DNA of 64,000 nucleotides from assembly GCF_000246985.2 (NCBI RefSeq), contig NC_022084.1, positions 1,885,224-1,949,223 of the forward strand, in the 5' to 3' direction. The first letter of the stretch is position 1. Every line of letters starts with the position of its first letter. Below are positions 7,725-16,997 of the stretch, piece after piece. The notes beneath the pieces are model-generated. The model was not told where the DNA came from and did no database searches. It was given only the letters and a program-made list of their open reading frames with translations. The position numbers and the translations under genes were made by a program. The DNA is from Thermococcus litoralis DSM 5473 (GTDB lineage: Archaea > Methanobacteriota_B > Thermococci > Thermococcales > Thermococcaceae).

Positions 7725-9017
7725 ATGGAAAACCCCTTTGAAATTACTGGAATTGTGGCAAGGGAAATTTTGGATTCAAGAGGAAACCCAACAATTGAGG
7801 TTGACGTCTACACCCCAGTTGCAATGGGAAGGGCAGCAGTGCCAAGCGGTGCCTCAACGGGAATTCACGAGGCTCTAGAGCTTAGAGACGGCGGAAAGAG
7901 ATACCACGGAAAGGGTGTTAAGAGGGCTGTTGAGAACGTTAACAAGATAATCGCTCCCGAGCTAATTGGCATGGACGTTACGCTTCAGAGAGACATAGAC
8001 ATGCTCATGCTTGAGCTCGATGGCACAGAGAACAAGAGCAACCTTGGTGCAAATGCTATTCTTGGTGTCTCTTTAGCCGTTGCAAAAGCCGCAGCCAATA
8101 GCCTTGGAATGCCTCTCTACCGCTACCTTGGGGGAGCAAACGCCTACATTTTGCCCGTTCCGATGAGCAATGTTATCAACGGAGGCGCACATGCGGGTAA
8201 CGATTTGGATTTTCAGGAGTTCATGATCATGCCAGTTGGTGCGAAGAGCTTTAGAGAAGCCATTCAAATGGTAAGCGAGACATATCACAGCCTAAAGAAG
8301 ATTCTCATGGAGAAATACGGTAAGTTGGCCGTTAACGTTGGTGATGAAGGCGGTTTTGCACCGCCGATGAAAGAGGTAACCGAGCCTTTAGATGCCCTCG
8401 TAAAGGCAATTGAAGAGAGCGGTTATAAGGTTGGAGATGAGATAGCCTTTGCCCTTGATGTTGCATCAAGTGAATTCTACGAGGAAGAGAAGAACGTTTA
8501 TGTCGTTGGGGGCAGGGAATACACGAGAGAAGAGCTTATTGATCTCTACAAGGATCTCATCTCCACCTATCCAATAGTCTCAATAGAAGACCCAGTCCAA
8601 GAAGAGGACTTTGAGGGCTTTGCAATGGTCACAAAGGAGCTGGGTAAGAAGGTTCAGCTCGTTGGGGATGACATCTTCGTTACAAACGTCAAGAGGCTTA
8701 AGAAGGGCATCGAGATGGGCGCTGGAAACGCTCTGCTCCTCAAGGTAAACCAGATTGGAACACTCAGCGAAGCTATTGATGCCGCTTACCTTGCCTTTAG
8801 AGCGGGCTATGGAGTTGTTGTGTCCCACCGCTCCGGCGAAACGGAAGATTCAACGATTGCCGACATAGCCGTTGCCCTCAATGCAGGCCAGATTAAAACC
8901 GGTGCTCCAGCAAGGAGTGATAGAAACGCCAAGTACAACCAGCTCCTTAGAATTGAGGAAGAGCTTGAGGGAGTTGCATACTACCCAGGCAAAAAGTTTA
9001 GGAACCCACTGCTTTGA
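7725..9017 (+). CDS. eno: Enolase (phosphopyruvate hydratase)
   Basis: The product has 430 residues, the usual length. It interconverts 2-phosphoglycerate and phosphoenolpyruvate in glycolysis and gluconeogenesis in the cytosol. Visible hallmarks are DSRGNPT at 17-23, the lid loop PSGASTG at about 38-44, VGDEGGFAP around 203, the catalytic lysine in [10 protein letters not shown] and the SHRSGETED motif near 369. I chose ATG 7725, five bases after GAGGTGA (7713-7719), rather than the in-frame GTG 7716. It is a single gene with its own promoter. Confidence 0.97.
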   Translation: MENPFEITGIVAREILDSRGNPTIEVDVYTPVAMGRAAVPSGASTGIHEALELRDGGKRYHGKGVKRAVENVNKIIAPELIGMDVTLQRDIDMLMLELDGTENKSNLGANAILGVSLAVAKAAANSLGMPLYRYLGGANAYILPVPMSNVINGGAHAGNDLDFQEFMIMPVGAKSFREAIQMVSETYHSLKKILMEKYGKLAVNVGDEGGFAPPMKEVTEPLDALVKAIEESGYKVGDEIAFALDVASSEFYEEEKNVYVVGGREYTREELIDLYKDLISTYPIVSIEDPVQEEDFEGFAMVTKELGKKVQLVGDDIFVTNVKRLKKGIEMGAGNALLLKVNQIGTLSEAIDAAYLAFRAGYGVVVSHRSGETEDSTIADIAVALNAGQIKTGAPARSDRNAKYNQLLRIEEELEGVAYYPGKKFRNPLL

Positions 9018-9147
9018 TTCTTTTCTTTCTTAAAATTTTGTGAGGCTTATTCCTAACTTCCTTAAGGAATATCAAATTTTTTGTTTTTAACTAAAAGTTG
9101 TAGAAAAAGAAATAAACAATAACGTTAATTTTACTTTGGTGGTTACT

Positions 9148-9306
9148 ATGAAAGCAAGAAACCACCCTAAACAATTAAGAAAATTTAGTTGTGTGTTGAA
9201 TACTAAGGGACTTCATGCGGGAGAACACCAATATATAGGAATCTCAGTCTACCATAAGGAGTTTGTAAAAGGTATAAAGAAACCCTTTACGAACTCCACC
9301 TTCTGA
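9148..9306 (+). CDS. Candidate RiPP precursor peptide, 52 residues
   Basis: An ORF of 52 codons starts at ATG 9148, five bases after the good site GGTGG (9138-9142), and ends 38 bases before a radical SAM maturase. The peptide is strongly basic at the N-terminus (MKARNHPKQLRKF) and has one Cys at position 15. It has a middle segment rich in Gly, His and Tyr (about 20-36), and a Lys/Phe/Gly-rich C-terminus ending in NSTF. It has no signal peptide and resembles no family I know. Position, RBS and size fit a leader plus core precursor handled by the next gene. The modified residues cannot be told from sequence. Confidence 0.65.
   Translation: MKARNHPKQLRKFSCVLNTKGLHAGEHQYIGISVYHKEFVKGIKKPFTNSTF
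9258..9297 (+). promoter_or_regulatory. Strong stem-loop over the 3' end of the precursor ORF
   Basis: Arms 9258-9272 and 9283-9297 pair over 15 positions with 13 Watson-Crick pairs, one G-U and one mismatch, closing a 10-base loop. A T-rich stretch follows at 9307-9319. It lies where RiPP operons often hold a leaky terminator or RNA-stability structure that lets the precursor be made in excess of the enzyme. Confidence 0.6.
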
Positions 9307-9344
9307 TTTTAAATTTTTATACCAAGGAAGTGGAGGCAGGAAAA

Positions 9345-10754
9345 ATGGTGTACGTATCTCTTCTTAGACCGTTGCGCCTTCACGAGTATAAAGGGAATTA
9401 TTACTTTGTCGATCCTAGATATCATGAGGACTATTATTATGGAGACTTCGTTTTCAAGGAAGTTCTAATGAGAGTCTCAAAAGATAAATTAACAGTTGAC
9501 GAAGTGTGTGAAAAAGTTTCTAACGACTTGGGGATACCCCAAGAAAAGGTTGCTGAAACATTATTAGAAATGTACAACTTGGGGATAATCACTTTTAGCA
9601 AGAGGTATGAAAGTAAGCCTGTAAAAATTTATCCGTTTAGCATGTGCACCAGGGCGCTTCTAACTTTGACATATAGGTGCAACTTCAAGTGCAAACATTG
9701 CCTCCAAGGAGATAACAGATGGAACTCTCGTAAAGAACTACCAACTGAGAAATGGGCAGATATTATTGATCAGCTCTCTGAGTATGGTGTGAGCTATCTA
9801 TTTTTTACAGGAGGAGAGCCGTTCTTAAGAAAGGATGCTCTTCAACTAATTCAGTATGCAGGGGAATATGCATTCCCTCTACGTGTTTATACAAACGCCA
9901 CTCTTTTAACTCCGGAGATTATTAAAAAATTGTCTGAGATTGACAATCTTGTTGTTCAGGTTTCACTACATGGTATCAGCGAACAAGACGTTGATCCGTT
10001 TGTTGGCGTTCCGGGAGCCTATAAGAAAATTATTGCCTCAATTAAGGAATTAACTAATAGTGGCATCACTGTGGCTGTAGCCAGCTCTTTGAGAGGACAT
10101 TTAATAGAAAGAATGGAAGATTTTGTCGACCTTTTGTTAAATTTGGGTGTTTCTATGTGGATCCCAACATTGATAATGCCTGTTGGATGCGGATTTGCAA
10201 ATTGGACTTACTTTCGACCAAATACTGAAGAAATTCGAAAGTTCATTGAGGAGTCACTGCGATTAATGTCTATTTACAATAAAAAAAATTCAGAATTTCG
10301 TATTACGGGTTCATTTAACATAGAGTTACTTCAGGACAGCAAAGAGTTCGAACAATTCTCATTTCATTGTGTCCCCTATATTGCATATATAAACATCGAA
10401 CCTGATGGGACAATTACTCCATGTGACAGGATGACAGAGTGGAAATTAGGATCTTTGAGAGAAAAATCACTAGAAGAGATTTTATCTTCCTCAGAACGCA
10501 TGTACAAAGACTGGGAGAATATATACAAAAAGTTGGCATCTTTGGGTATCCTGCAAAAATGTAGATCTTGCAGATATTATGCTCTTTGTGGCGGTGTTTG
10601 TCCGGGAATAGGCTTTAGGAGTTATGAATTAGAAGAGGAATACCCCGATCCAATAGTATGCAGAGTATTTAATGAGGCTTTGGATGTAATCTTGAAGTAT
10701 TCAAGTTTGCCTGTGAAAAAGAAAATACTTAAATCAATCGGGGGGAAGTCATGA
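9345..10754 (+). CDS. Radical SAM/SPASM peptide maturase with PqqD-like N-terminal domain
   Basis: The product has 469 residues from ATG 9345, after GGAGGCAGG at 9332-9340. Residues 1-85 resemble a PqqD-like recognition domain, as in RiPP maturases that bind a leader. The radical SAM core begins at about 107 with CNFKCKHC, which binds the 4Fe-4S cluster and S-adenosylmethionine; the GGEP motif follows. The C-terminal SPASM domain has a Cys before GTITPC, then C-x2-C-x5-C-x3-C (CRSCRYYALCGGVC) and a last Cys, enough for two extra clusters. Family members form thioether, C-C or other crosslinks in peptides. The stop overlaps the next start (ATGA). Confidence 0.9.
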   Translation: MVYVSLLRPLRLHEYKGNYYFVDPRYHEDYYYGDFVFKEVLMRVSKDKLTVDEVCEKVSNDLGIPQEKVAETLLEMYNLGIITFSKRYESKPVKIYPFSMCTRALLTLTYRCNFKCKHCLQGDNRWNSRKELPTEKWADIIDQLSEYGVSYLFFTGGEPFLRKDALQLIQYAGEYAFPLRVYTNATLLTPEIIKKLSEIDNLVVQVSLHGISEQDVDPFVGVPGAYKKIIASIKELTNSGITVAVASSLRGHLIERMEDFVDLLLNLGVSMWIPTLIMPVGCGFANWTYFRPNTEEIRKFIEESLRLMSIYNKKNSEFRITGSFNIELLQDSKEFEQFSFHCVPYIAYINIEPDGTITPCDRMTEWKLGSLREKSLEEILSSSERMYKDWENIYKKLASLGILQKCRSCRYYALCGGVCPGIGFRSYELEEEYPDPIVCRVFNEALDVILKYSSLPVKKKILKSIGGKS

Positions 10755-11491
10755 GAATTATTTCAGTTTCAGATTTATGGAAGAGGTTTAACAGTGAATG
10801 GGTACTCAAAGGGATAAGCTTTGAAGTTAAACGTGAAATATTTGGGTTTATTGGGCCTAACGGTGCTGGGAAAACGACCACTATCAGAATAGTTCTTGGT
10901 ATCTTAAATGCAAACAGGGGCTCTGTTAAAATTTTTGGAAAAAAACCAAGCGAACTTTCAGTAGAAGAACGAAGAAGAATTGGCTATGTTCAACAGAGAA
11001 TTAGCTTTGAACCTTATATATCAGTATTTGAAAATATTTGGCTTTATGGATATTTAAAAGGATTAAGCAAAGATGAAGCAAAAGAAAGAGCATTAAAGCT
11101 TATTAATGAATTTGATTTAGAACCAAACAAAAAGGCTGTTGAATTATCAATTGGACAAAGAAGGAGACTTCAAATAGCTAGAGAATTGGTATATAAGCCC
11201 GATTTATTGTTTCTTGATGAACCCACAATAGGTTTGGATGTAGAATCGAAGCATAAGCTTCTTAATATTTTGAGGCAGCTAGAGATACCTATATTTTTTA
11301 CTACCCACAACCTATGGGAAGCGGAGAAACTATGTGACAGGGTTGCAATTATACATCAAGGACAAATACTAACAATTGCATCTCCGAAGTCTCTAATTAG
11401 AGAAACTCGGTCAGAAAATTTAGAAGAGGCGTATCTTAAGGTGATTAAAAATGAAACGCTTAATATATCGAAATATAAGAACAACTTATGA
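10751..11491 (+). CDS. ABC transporter ATP-binding protein (RiPP cassette)
   Basis: The product has 246 residues. Walker A GPNGAGKT is at about 35-42, the signature is LSIGQRRR instead of LSGGQ, and Walker B is LLFLDEP with the H-loop in FFTTHN. The type is that of drug, bacteriocin or ABC-2 exporters. The start overlaps the maturase stop by four bases and the 3' end overlaps the permease gene by 41 bases. The three are surely one operon. The likely role is export of the modified peptide or self-protection. Confidence 0.93.
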   Translation: MRIISVSDLWKRFNSEWVLKGISFEVKREIFGFIGPNGAGKTTTIRIVLGILNANRGSVKIFGKKPSELSVEERRRIGYVQQRISFEPYISVFENIWLYGYLKGLSKDEAKERALKLINEFDLEPNKKAVELSIGQRRRLQIARELVYKPDLLFLDEPTIGLDVESKHKLLNILRQLEIPIFFTTHNLWEAEKLCDRVAIIHQGQILTIASPKSLIRETRSENLEEAYLKVIKNETLNISKYKNNL

Positions 11492-12206
11492 TCTAAGACC
11501 CCATCTGTTTTTTAGTTTACTCCTCCCGACCCTCATTTATATCTTTATAGTTTCACTTGCATACAACAAGATTGTAAAGCCTATACCAATGTATGGCAGA
11601 TATTTAAGCTATTCTACCTTTTTTATACCTGCTGCTATCTTGATAAACACTCTGCAGTTTTCGGTATTGTGTGGATCGATGCTCTGGACAGATAAATACA
11701 ATGGAATGTTAGAGCAAATTTTAAGCTTTTCTTCTAGAAGGGAGTATTTTCTCTCAAGAGTACTTTCAATTGTTATAATTTCTTCATCAACCGCCATAGT
11801 ATTGGGGCTAATTTCAATTCCAATAATAATAGAGGAGATAACCTTTTCTTATATTACTCCATTTTTGTTTCTTTATTCTGTGGTTATGACTTCAATGATA
11901 TTTTCATCTTTATCTTTCTGTGTCAGTACAGTTGTGAAAACACCAGACAAGCTAACTATGTTTAATAGAATAATAACAACCCCAATAATAGCTGTTAGCG
12001 GTATATTTTATCCTCCAGACTACCTCCCCCCACTTGTTTCAGAAATTGCGAAATTTAATCCACTAACATATGCAGCAGAATTGATGCGGGCATCTTTCTT
12101 GGGAGTGCAAATAAATGTTGTTTGGCACATGTTATTGCTTACATTTTTTGCATTGATTACAATGGGGGTCGCATATACCTTGTTCCGAGGAATGGACGTG
12201 AGGTGA
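11451..12206 (+). CDS. ABC-2 type permease (RiPP cassette)
   Basis: The product has 251 residues with six predicted membrane helices. The stretch FNPLTYAAELMRASFLG before the last helix and the PPDYLPP loop are typical of ABC-2 permeases (NodJ/DrrB type). It starts inside the ATPase gene, in another frame, so expression is coupled. It ends the cassette; the next gene is convergent. AT-rich codon use from 9.3 to 12.2 kb differs from enolase and the fibrillarin pair, as expected for acquired DNA. Confidence 0.9.
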   Translation: MKRLIYRNIRTTYDLRPHLFFSLLLPTLIYIFIVSLAYNKIVKPIPMYGRYLSYSTFFIPAAILINTLQFSVLCGSMLWTDKYNGMLEQILSFSSRREYFLSRVLSIVIISSSTAIVLGLISIPIIIEEITFSYITPFLFLYSVVMTSMIFSSLSFCVSTVVKTPDKLTMFNRIITTPIIAVSGIFYPPDYLPPLVSEIAKFNPLTYAAELMRASFLGVQINVVWHMLLLTFFALITMGVAYTLFRGMDVR

Positions 12207-12247
12207 ATCTTTGAGCTGTTATGCAGAACTAAAAATTAGAGAAAGGC

Positions 12248-12928
12248 TCAAGGCTTTCTCACGACTATCAGCGCGTGGTCCTTCTCGTATGGCTCTAAAG
12301 AGATTCTCTCCACGACCTCAAAGTATTCGCTGAGCTCCTTTTCAACTTCTCTGAACACCTCCTCCGGCTCCTTCGTGACATCAATGCTTCTGCTCTTAAT
12401 GGCAATCATTCCATAGCCGCCGCTCTTGAGGTAGGCTTTTGCATTGTCTATGAGTATTTTGGCTTGCGTTGGCTGGGCAACATCCTCAAAGATCACATCT
12501 ACTTTTGTCACCAAAGCCCTGTATTCTTCGGGCTTTGTTGCATCGCCCAAAATGGGCACTATGTTTCTTCTTTCCTCCACAAGGGGGACTAGCTCTCTGA
12601 GGACTCTTGGTGAAAACTCGATACCAAATATTTTTCCTTCCCAGCCAACGATGTCGCTTACGTGTGAAGCTGTCGTACCGCTTGCTATTCCGAGGTATAA
12701 TACATTGGTTCCGGGCTTTATTGGGAAGTTCTTAAGCCCATTAAGGATCGCAGCGGCGAGTTTTGATCTATTTGGGTTCCATATCCTGTATTCCTCTCCT
12801 TCCCACTTGATAACCCTCTCACCATAAACCTTTTGACCGGGCACTAGGTTTTTAGTTGCTATCCTCTCGCTCCCATCATCCTCGATGACGACATAAACGC
12901 CGGGGAATTTGTGCTTCTTAACGTTCAT
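12248..12928 (-). CDS. flpA: Fibrillarin-like rRNA/tRNA 2'-O-methyltransferase
   Basis: The product has 226 residues, the normal archaeal length. It is the methyltransferase of box C/D guide ribonucleoproteins, using S-adenosylmethionine to methylate ribose 2'-OH in rRNA and tRNA. The SAM site is seen at [17 protein letters not shown] (about 75-91), with the [10 protein letters not shown] strand and a KSRSID segment further on. It follows nop5 in the same direction with a 5-base gap, so the two partners of the particle are co-expressed. Confidence 0.97.
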   Translation of the reverse strand: MNVKKHKFPGVYVVIEDDGSERIATKNLVPGQKVYGERVIKWEGEEYRIWNPNRSKLAAAILNGLKNFPIKPGTNVLYLGIASGTTASHVSDIVGWEGKIFGIEFSPRVLRELVPLVEERRNIVPILGDATKPEEYRALVTKVDVIFEDVAQPTQAKILIDNAKAYLKSGGYGMIAIKSRSIDVTKEPEEVFREVEKELSEYFEVVERISLEPYEKDHALIVVRKP

Positions 12929-12933
12929 TTATC

Positions 12934-14178
12934 TCACCTCCTTCTGCTTCCCTCTTTGCTTTTCTTTTTCTTCTTCTCTTTTCCTTTAAACTTCTTCCCT
13001 TTTTCCTTCTTTTTGAACCTCTTCTTTTTCTTCTCTTTCTTGGGCTTCTCCTTGCGCTTTGGTGGGTTGGGGTATTTCTCCTTGATCTCCTTGATTCTTG
13101 CCTCAATCTCCTTCTTGAGCTTCTCAGCTATGTATTCACCGGAGAAGTAATCCACTCTAGCAGCTATTGCCAATTTACCTGCTAAAGCCCTTGCAATTTT
13201 ACCCCTCTGCCACCATGGGGACTTGTTAATAGCTGGATACTGGTAGATTACCCCGTGCTTTGGCGGCTTTGCACCGCTCCTTAAGTGTCTGAAGAGGGCT
13301 TTCTCTGCACCGAGAACTTGAATCGTTGAGGCAGGCATCATTGCGAGTTCTTTTAATCCTCCAGCGAGGCTTATCAGCCTTGCAGCTAATTTTGCCCCTA
13401 CCAAGGCTTTTAAGTTTGGAGCAACGTCGTCCATTGCTTTGTCTATGTAATCTTCGATCTCACTTCTCAGCTTGTACAGATCGTCAATTTCTTTTGCTAA
13501 GTCTTGGATAACCCTAATGTCCTTCTCATCCATCCATGCTCCCATAGTTTTCTCCTTTGCTTCGAGAATCTTTGCTATCTTGTTTTCACTCAATCCAAGG
13601 GATTCTAGGTTCTCTTTTGTGATGTTCTCTCTGTGTCCAATGCTCTTAACAAAACTCACGTACTGGGGGTGTTTGGGCAAAAGTTCATCAAGCTCTGGGA
13701 AGTGAAGCGAGTACCACTCCCTTAGTCTAGAGACGAGAAGGTTTATGACCTTGTCAATGTCATCTAACGCTTCTATAGCCTGAATTATCATTTTATCCCT
13801 TGCACCGCTCTGCTCCTGTATTCTAATTCTAGTTAAAGCCACTCCCACAGTGAAGTATCTCTCGAACCATTCTTTTCCCAAAAACTCCTCCGGGTTTTCT
13901 CTGAGCCTCTCTCCGGCTAAGTTGGGGAATTCAAATTCGGATTCGAAGCCGAGTTCCCTCACGTTTCTGCTTAGCTCTGGGTGTTCAAACACAAAATTTG
14001 AGTATCCTTTTTCTTTCAATTCTTCCAAGAGGGCAGTGAGGTCTTCTGTAACCTCTCCCTTTAGGAGCCTGTCCAGTGCAGTCTCCGGTTTTTCCGTGAA
14101 GATTCTTTTTCCTATTAGGTTGCCTTCTTCATTAAAGGCGTAAATACCTTGCACATTTTCGCTTATGTATGCTTTCAT
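12934..14178 (-). CDS. nop5: Nop5/Nop56/Nop58 core protein of C/D ribonucleoproteins
   Basis: The product has 414 residues. It bridges fibrillarin and L7Ae on box C/D RNA. The N-terminal fibrillarin-binding domain (1-120), a coiled coil and the Nop domain are in order. GAEKALFRHLRSGAKPP near 286 is the RNA-binding motif of the Nop domain. The last 50 residues are almost all Lys, Arg and Glu, as in eukaryal Nop58. I chose the ATG at 14178 over GTG 14187, because AGGTG sits six bases before it. Confidence 0.96.
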   Translation of the reverse strand: MKAYISENVQGIYAFNEEGNLIGKRIFTEKPETALDRLLKGEVTEDLTALLEELKEKGYSNFVFEHPELSRNVRELGFESEFEFPNLAGERLRENPEEFLGKEWFERYFTVGVALTRIRIQEQSGARDKMIIQAIEALDDIDKVINLLVSRLREWYSLHFPELDELLPKHPQYVSFVKSIGHRENITKENLESLGLSENKIAKILEAKEKTMGAWMDEKDIRVIQDLAKEIDDLYKLRSEIEDYIDKAMDDVAPNLKALVGAKLAARLISLAGGLKELAMMPASTIQVLGAEKALFRHLRSGAKPPKHGVIYQYPAINKSPWWQRGKIARALAGKLAIAARVDYFSGEYIAEKLKKEIEARIKEIKEKYPNPPKRKEKPKKEKKKKRFKKKEKGKKFKGKEKKKKKSKEGSRRR

Positions 14179-14297
14179 GAGCATCACCTTTTTTATTCTT
14201 TGTTGAAGAAGTATAAAAGAGTTGAGCTTTTAAACCTACTCAGTGATATGCTCTTATCGCTAATTGTCGAAAAAACGTTACACATTTACCGAAAGGC

Positions 14298-14306
14298 TTT
14301 TATAAT
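14298..14306 (+). promoter_or_regulatory. TATA-like box of the mevalonate-entry operon
   Basis: CTTTTATAA lies about 65 bases before the HMG-CoA synthase start, in the 190-base gap shared with the divergent nop5 gene. Confidence 0.45.
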
Positions 14307-14366
14307 GTACACCCTTAACCTTCGAGAGAACACATTTAAGCTAATCTTTTGGAAAGGTGATGCCCA

Positions 14367-15419
14367 ATGAGAAGACTGCTGAAGCCAATAAAGGATGTCG
14401 GAATTGTTGGTTATGGTGCCTATGTACCAATGTATAGAATTAAAAACGAGGAGATCGGAAGGGTTTGGGGAGTAAGCAGCTTCCCCATTCAGGAAAAGTC
14501 CGTAAACAATTTGGATGAAGATGCCATAACAATAGGGATTGAAGCGGCAAGAAATGCCCTTAAAAGAGCTCAAATCGACCCAAGAGAAATTAGGGCATTG
14601 TGGTTTGGAACCGAATCCAAGCCCTATGCTGTTAAGCCTTCTGCAACCGTTATTGCTGAGGCAATTGGGGCAACTCCGGATTTAGATGCCGCAGATTTCG
14701 AATTTGCATGTAAAGCCGGAACTGAAGCCTTGCAAGCAGCTATCGGTTTTGTTGGGAGTGGAATGGCAAAATATGCAATGGCAATTGGTGCCGACACTTC
14801 TCAAGGAAGACCTGGTGATCACTTAGAATTTACTGCATCCGCCGGAGGAGCCGCTTATATCGTTGGTGAGAAAAGCTCTGAGACGGTTGCCTATTTTGAG
14901 GGAAGCTATTCCTACGTAACCGACACTCCAGATTTCTGGAGAAGACAGCACGAGCACTATCCAAGGCACGGGAATAGGTTCACTGGAGAGCCCGCTTACT
15001 TCCACCAGATAATAAGCGCCGCAAAGGGCTTAATGGAAGAGCTGGGCTATTCGCCAAGCGATTTTGACTACGCTGTCTTCCACCAGCCAAACGTTAAGTT
15101 TCCGCTAACAGTCGCAAAGATTCTCGGAATCCCCAAAGAAAAAGTCCTTCCGGGATTGTTAAGTGGAATAATAGGAAACACATACAGCGGCGCTACGTTA
15201 GTTGGCATTTCAGCGGTTTTGGACATAGCGAAGCCGGGAGACAGGATTCTCTGGGTAAGCTTTGGAAGCGGTGCGGGTAGCGATGCATTCAGCTTAGTGG
15301 TGCAGGATGCAATTGAAGAAAAGAGAGACCTAGCGCCAAAGACCATGGATTACGTAAACAGGAAGAAATACATCGATTATGCCTTATATGCAAAGCACAG
15401 AGGTAAGTACATCTTGTGA
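14367..15419 (+). CDS. Hydroxymethylglutaryl-CoA synthase
   Basis: The product has 350 residues, the archaeal length. It joins acetoacetyl-CoA and acetyl-CoA to HMG-CoA for mevalonate and archaeal lipid synthesis. Catalytic residues are seen: Glu83 in FGTESKP, Cys115 in FEFACKAG and His in VFHQPN near 237. The start follows GGTGATG. It heads a three-gene operon with the thiolase and a DUF35 protein; in a methanogenic archaeon these three products are known to form one complex that channels the unfavourable thiolase product. Confidence 0.95.
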   Translation: MRRLLKPIKDVGIVGYGAYVPMYRIKNEEIGRVWGVSSFPIQEKSVNNLDEDAITIGIEAARNALKRAQIDPREIRALWFGTESKPYAVKPSATVIAEAIGATPDLDAADFEFACKAGTEALQAAIGFVGSGMAKYAMAIGADTSQGRPGDHLEFTASAGGAAYIVGEKSSETVAYFEGSYSYVTDTPDFWRRQHEHYPRHGNRFTGEPAYFHQIISAAKGLMEELGYSPSDFDYAVFHQPNVKFPLTVAKILGIPKEKVLPGLLSGIIGNTYSGATLVGISAVLDIAKPGDRILWVSFGSGAGSDAFSLVVQDAIEEKRDLAPKTMDYVNRKKYIDYALYAKHRGKYIL

Positions 15420-15429
15420 GGTGGTTAAA

Positions 15430-16587
15430 ATGAGGAAGCCAGTGATTATTGGTGTGGGATTGACTCCGGTTGGAGAGCACTGGAGGCTCGCCCTAAGGGA
15501 TTTAGCCGTTGAAGCTTTGCTCAATGCTATGGAAGATGCAGGCGTTGATAAGGTGGATTCACTTTATGTTGGCAACATGGCTTCTGGTTCATTTGTTGAA
15601 CAGGAAAACCTTGGGGCATTAATAGCTGATTGGGCAGGTCTTGGCAACATTCCAGCAGTTAAAGTTGAGGCAGCGTGTGCAAGCGGTGGAGCTGCAGTCC
15701 AAGAGGGAGTAAAAGCTGTTATGAGCGGTCTTGAAGATGTTGTTGCCGTTGTAGGTGTTGAGAAGATGACCGATGCATGGCCAAGCGACGCTACGAGATA
15801 TCTTGCCTATGCGGCAGATGCAGAGTGGGAGCTTTTCCATGGTGTGAGCTTTGTAGCATTGAACGCCCTTGCCATGAGGCTCTACATGAAGGAATACGGC
15901 TACACTGAGGAAGATTTAGCCCTCTTCGCAGTTAACGCTCACACAAATGGTGCCAAAAACCCATATGCAATGTTCAAAAAGCCAATAACAGTTGAAACCG
16001 TTATGAAGAGCCCCTATGTAGCCGATCCACTGAAGCTCTTTGATGCTTCCCCAATAGCCGATGGAGCCGCTGCAGTTATAATAACCACCGAGGAGAAGGC
16101 CAAGGAGTTCGTAGATAAAGCGAAGATGGTCGAGGTTGCGGGAATGGGAAGGGCAATTGACACAATAAACCTCGCAAACAGAAAGGAGTTCTTGTTCCTC
16201 AGAGCGGCAAAGGTTGCTGCAGAAAGGGCATATAAGATGGCCGGTATTGAAGTTAAAGACATAGACTTCTTCGAGGTTCACGATGCCTTTACCGTAATGG
16301 CCGCCTTAAGCCTGGAGTCAATAGGTGCTGCTGAGAGAGGAAAAGGCGCAATGCTTGCAAAAGAAGGGCAGATAGCAATAGATGGCGACTACCCAATTCA
16401 AACACTCGGTGGACTAAAAGCTAGAGGACACCCTGTGGGAGCTACGGGAGTTTATCAAACCGTAGAAGCAGTGTGGCAGCTTAGAGGAGAAGCTCCAAAC
16501 CAAGTGCCTGATGCAGAGATTGGGTTAACCCAAAACATAGGTGGAACGGGTTCAAACATAACCGTAACCATATTGAGGAGGGTTTGA
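15430..16587 (+). CDS. Acetoacetyl-CoA thiolase
   Basis: The product has 385 residues from ATG 15430 (RBS GAGGTGG). It condenses two acetyl-CoA to acetoacetyl-CoA. The nucleophilic Cys lies in AACASGGAA near 86, the HDAF motif near 286 and GGLKARGHPVGATG near 334. It resembles the SCP-2-like archaeal thiolases. It lies between HMG-CoA synthase (10-base gap) and the DUF35 gene (2-base gap). Confidence 0.95.
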   Translation: MRKPVIIGVGLTPVGEHWRLALRDLAVEALLNAMEDAGVDKVDSLYVGNMASGSFVEQENLGALIADWAGLGNIPAVKVEAACASGGAAVQEGVKAVMSGLEDVVAVVGVEKMTDAWPSDATRYLAYAADAEWELFHGVSFVALNALAMRLYMKEYGYTEEDLALFAVNAHTNGAKNPYAMFKKPITVETVMKSPYVADPLKLFDASPIADGAAAVIITTEEKAKEFVDKAKMVEVAGMGRAIDTINLANRKEFLFLRAAKVAAERAYKMAGIEVKDIDFFEVHDAFTVMAALSLESIGAAERGKGAMLAKEGQIAIDGDYPIQTLGGLKARGHPVGATGVYQTVEAVWQLRGEAPNQVPDAEIGLTQNIGGTGSNITVTILRRV

Positions 16588-16589
16588 AG

Positions 16590-16997
16590 ATGGGGAGGCC
16601 AATGCAGGTTGCCCGTTATTGGAGACACTTTAAAGAGAAATACCGCCTCATTGGAGGTAAATGTAAGAGCTGCGGTCACGTTCACTTTCCAAAGAGACCT
16701 GTTTGTCCAGAATGTGGAAGTCAAGAGATAGAGGAGTTCCAGTTCAGTGGAAAGGGCAAAGTGGTAAGCTGGACTATAGTGAGAAACCCACCAAGCGGCT
16801 ACGAATACTACAAGCCATACCCCATAGCCCTAGTCGAGCTCGAAGAGGGACCGGTGGTTTTAGCACAGCTCACAGATGTTGACCCAGAGGAGATAGACTT
16901 TGGCATGGAAGTAGAAATGGTCACGAGAAAGGTTAGGGAGTTCGAAGAGGACGGAATAATCCTCTACGGCTACAAGTTCAGACCTCCGATAAAATGA
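16590..16997 (+). CDS. DUF35 OB-fold/zinc-ribbon protein of the thiolase-HMGCS complex
   Basis: The product has 135 residues from ATG 16590, after GAGGAGGG. The rubredoxin-like zinc ribbon has two CxxC pairs (CKSCG and CPECGS, residues 30-50); an OB fold follows (about 55-120). In archaea this protein tethers HMG-CoA synthase to the thiolase and helps to bind shared CoA. Its place as third gene of this operon fits that role. Confidence 0.93.
   Translation: MGRPMQVARYWRHFKEKYRLIGGKCKSCGHVHFPKRPVCPECGSQEIEEFQFSGKGKVVSWTIVRNPPSGYEYYKPYPIALVELEEGPVVLAQLTDVDPEEIDFGMEVEMVTRKVREFEEDGIILYGYKFRPPIK

Noticed and set aside
12911-13150. A forward ORF very rich in Phe, Leu and Ser
   Set aside because: It is the complement of the Lys-rich tail of Nop5.
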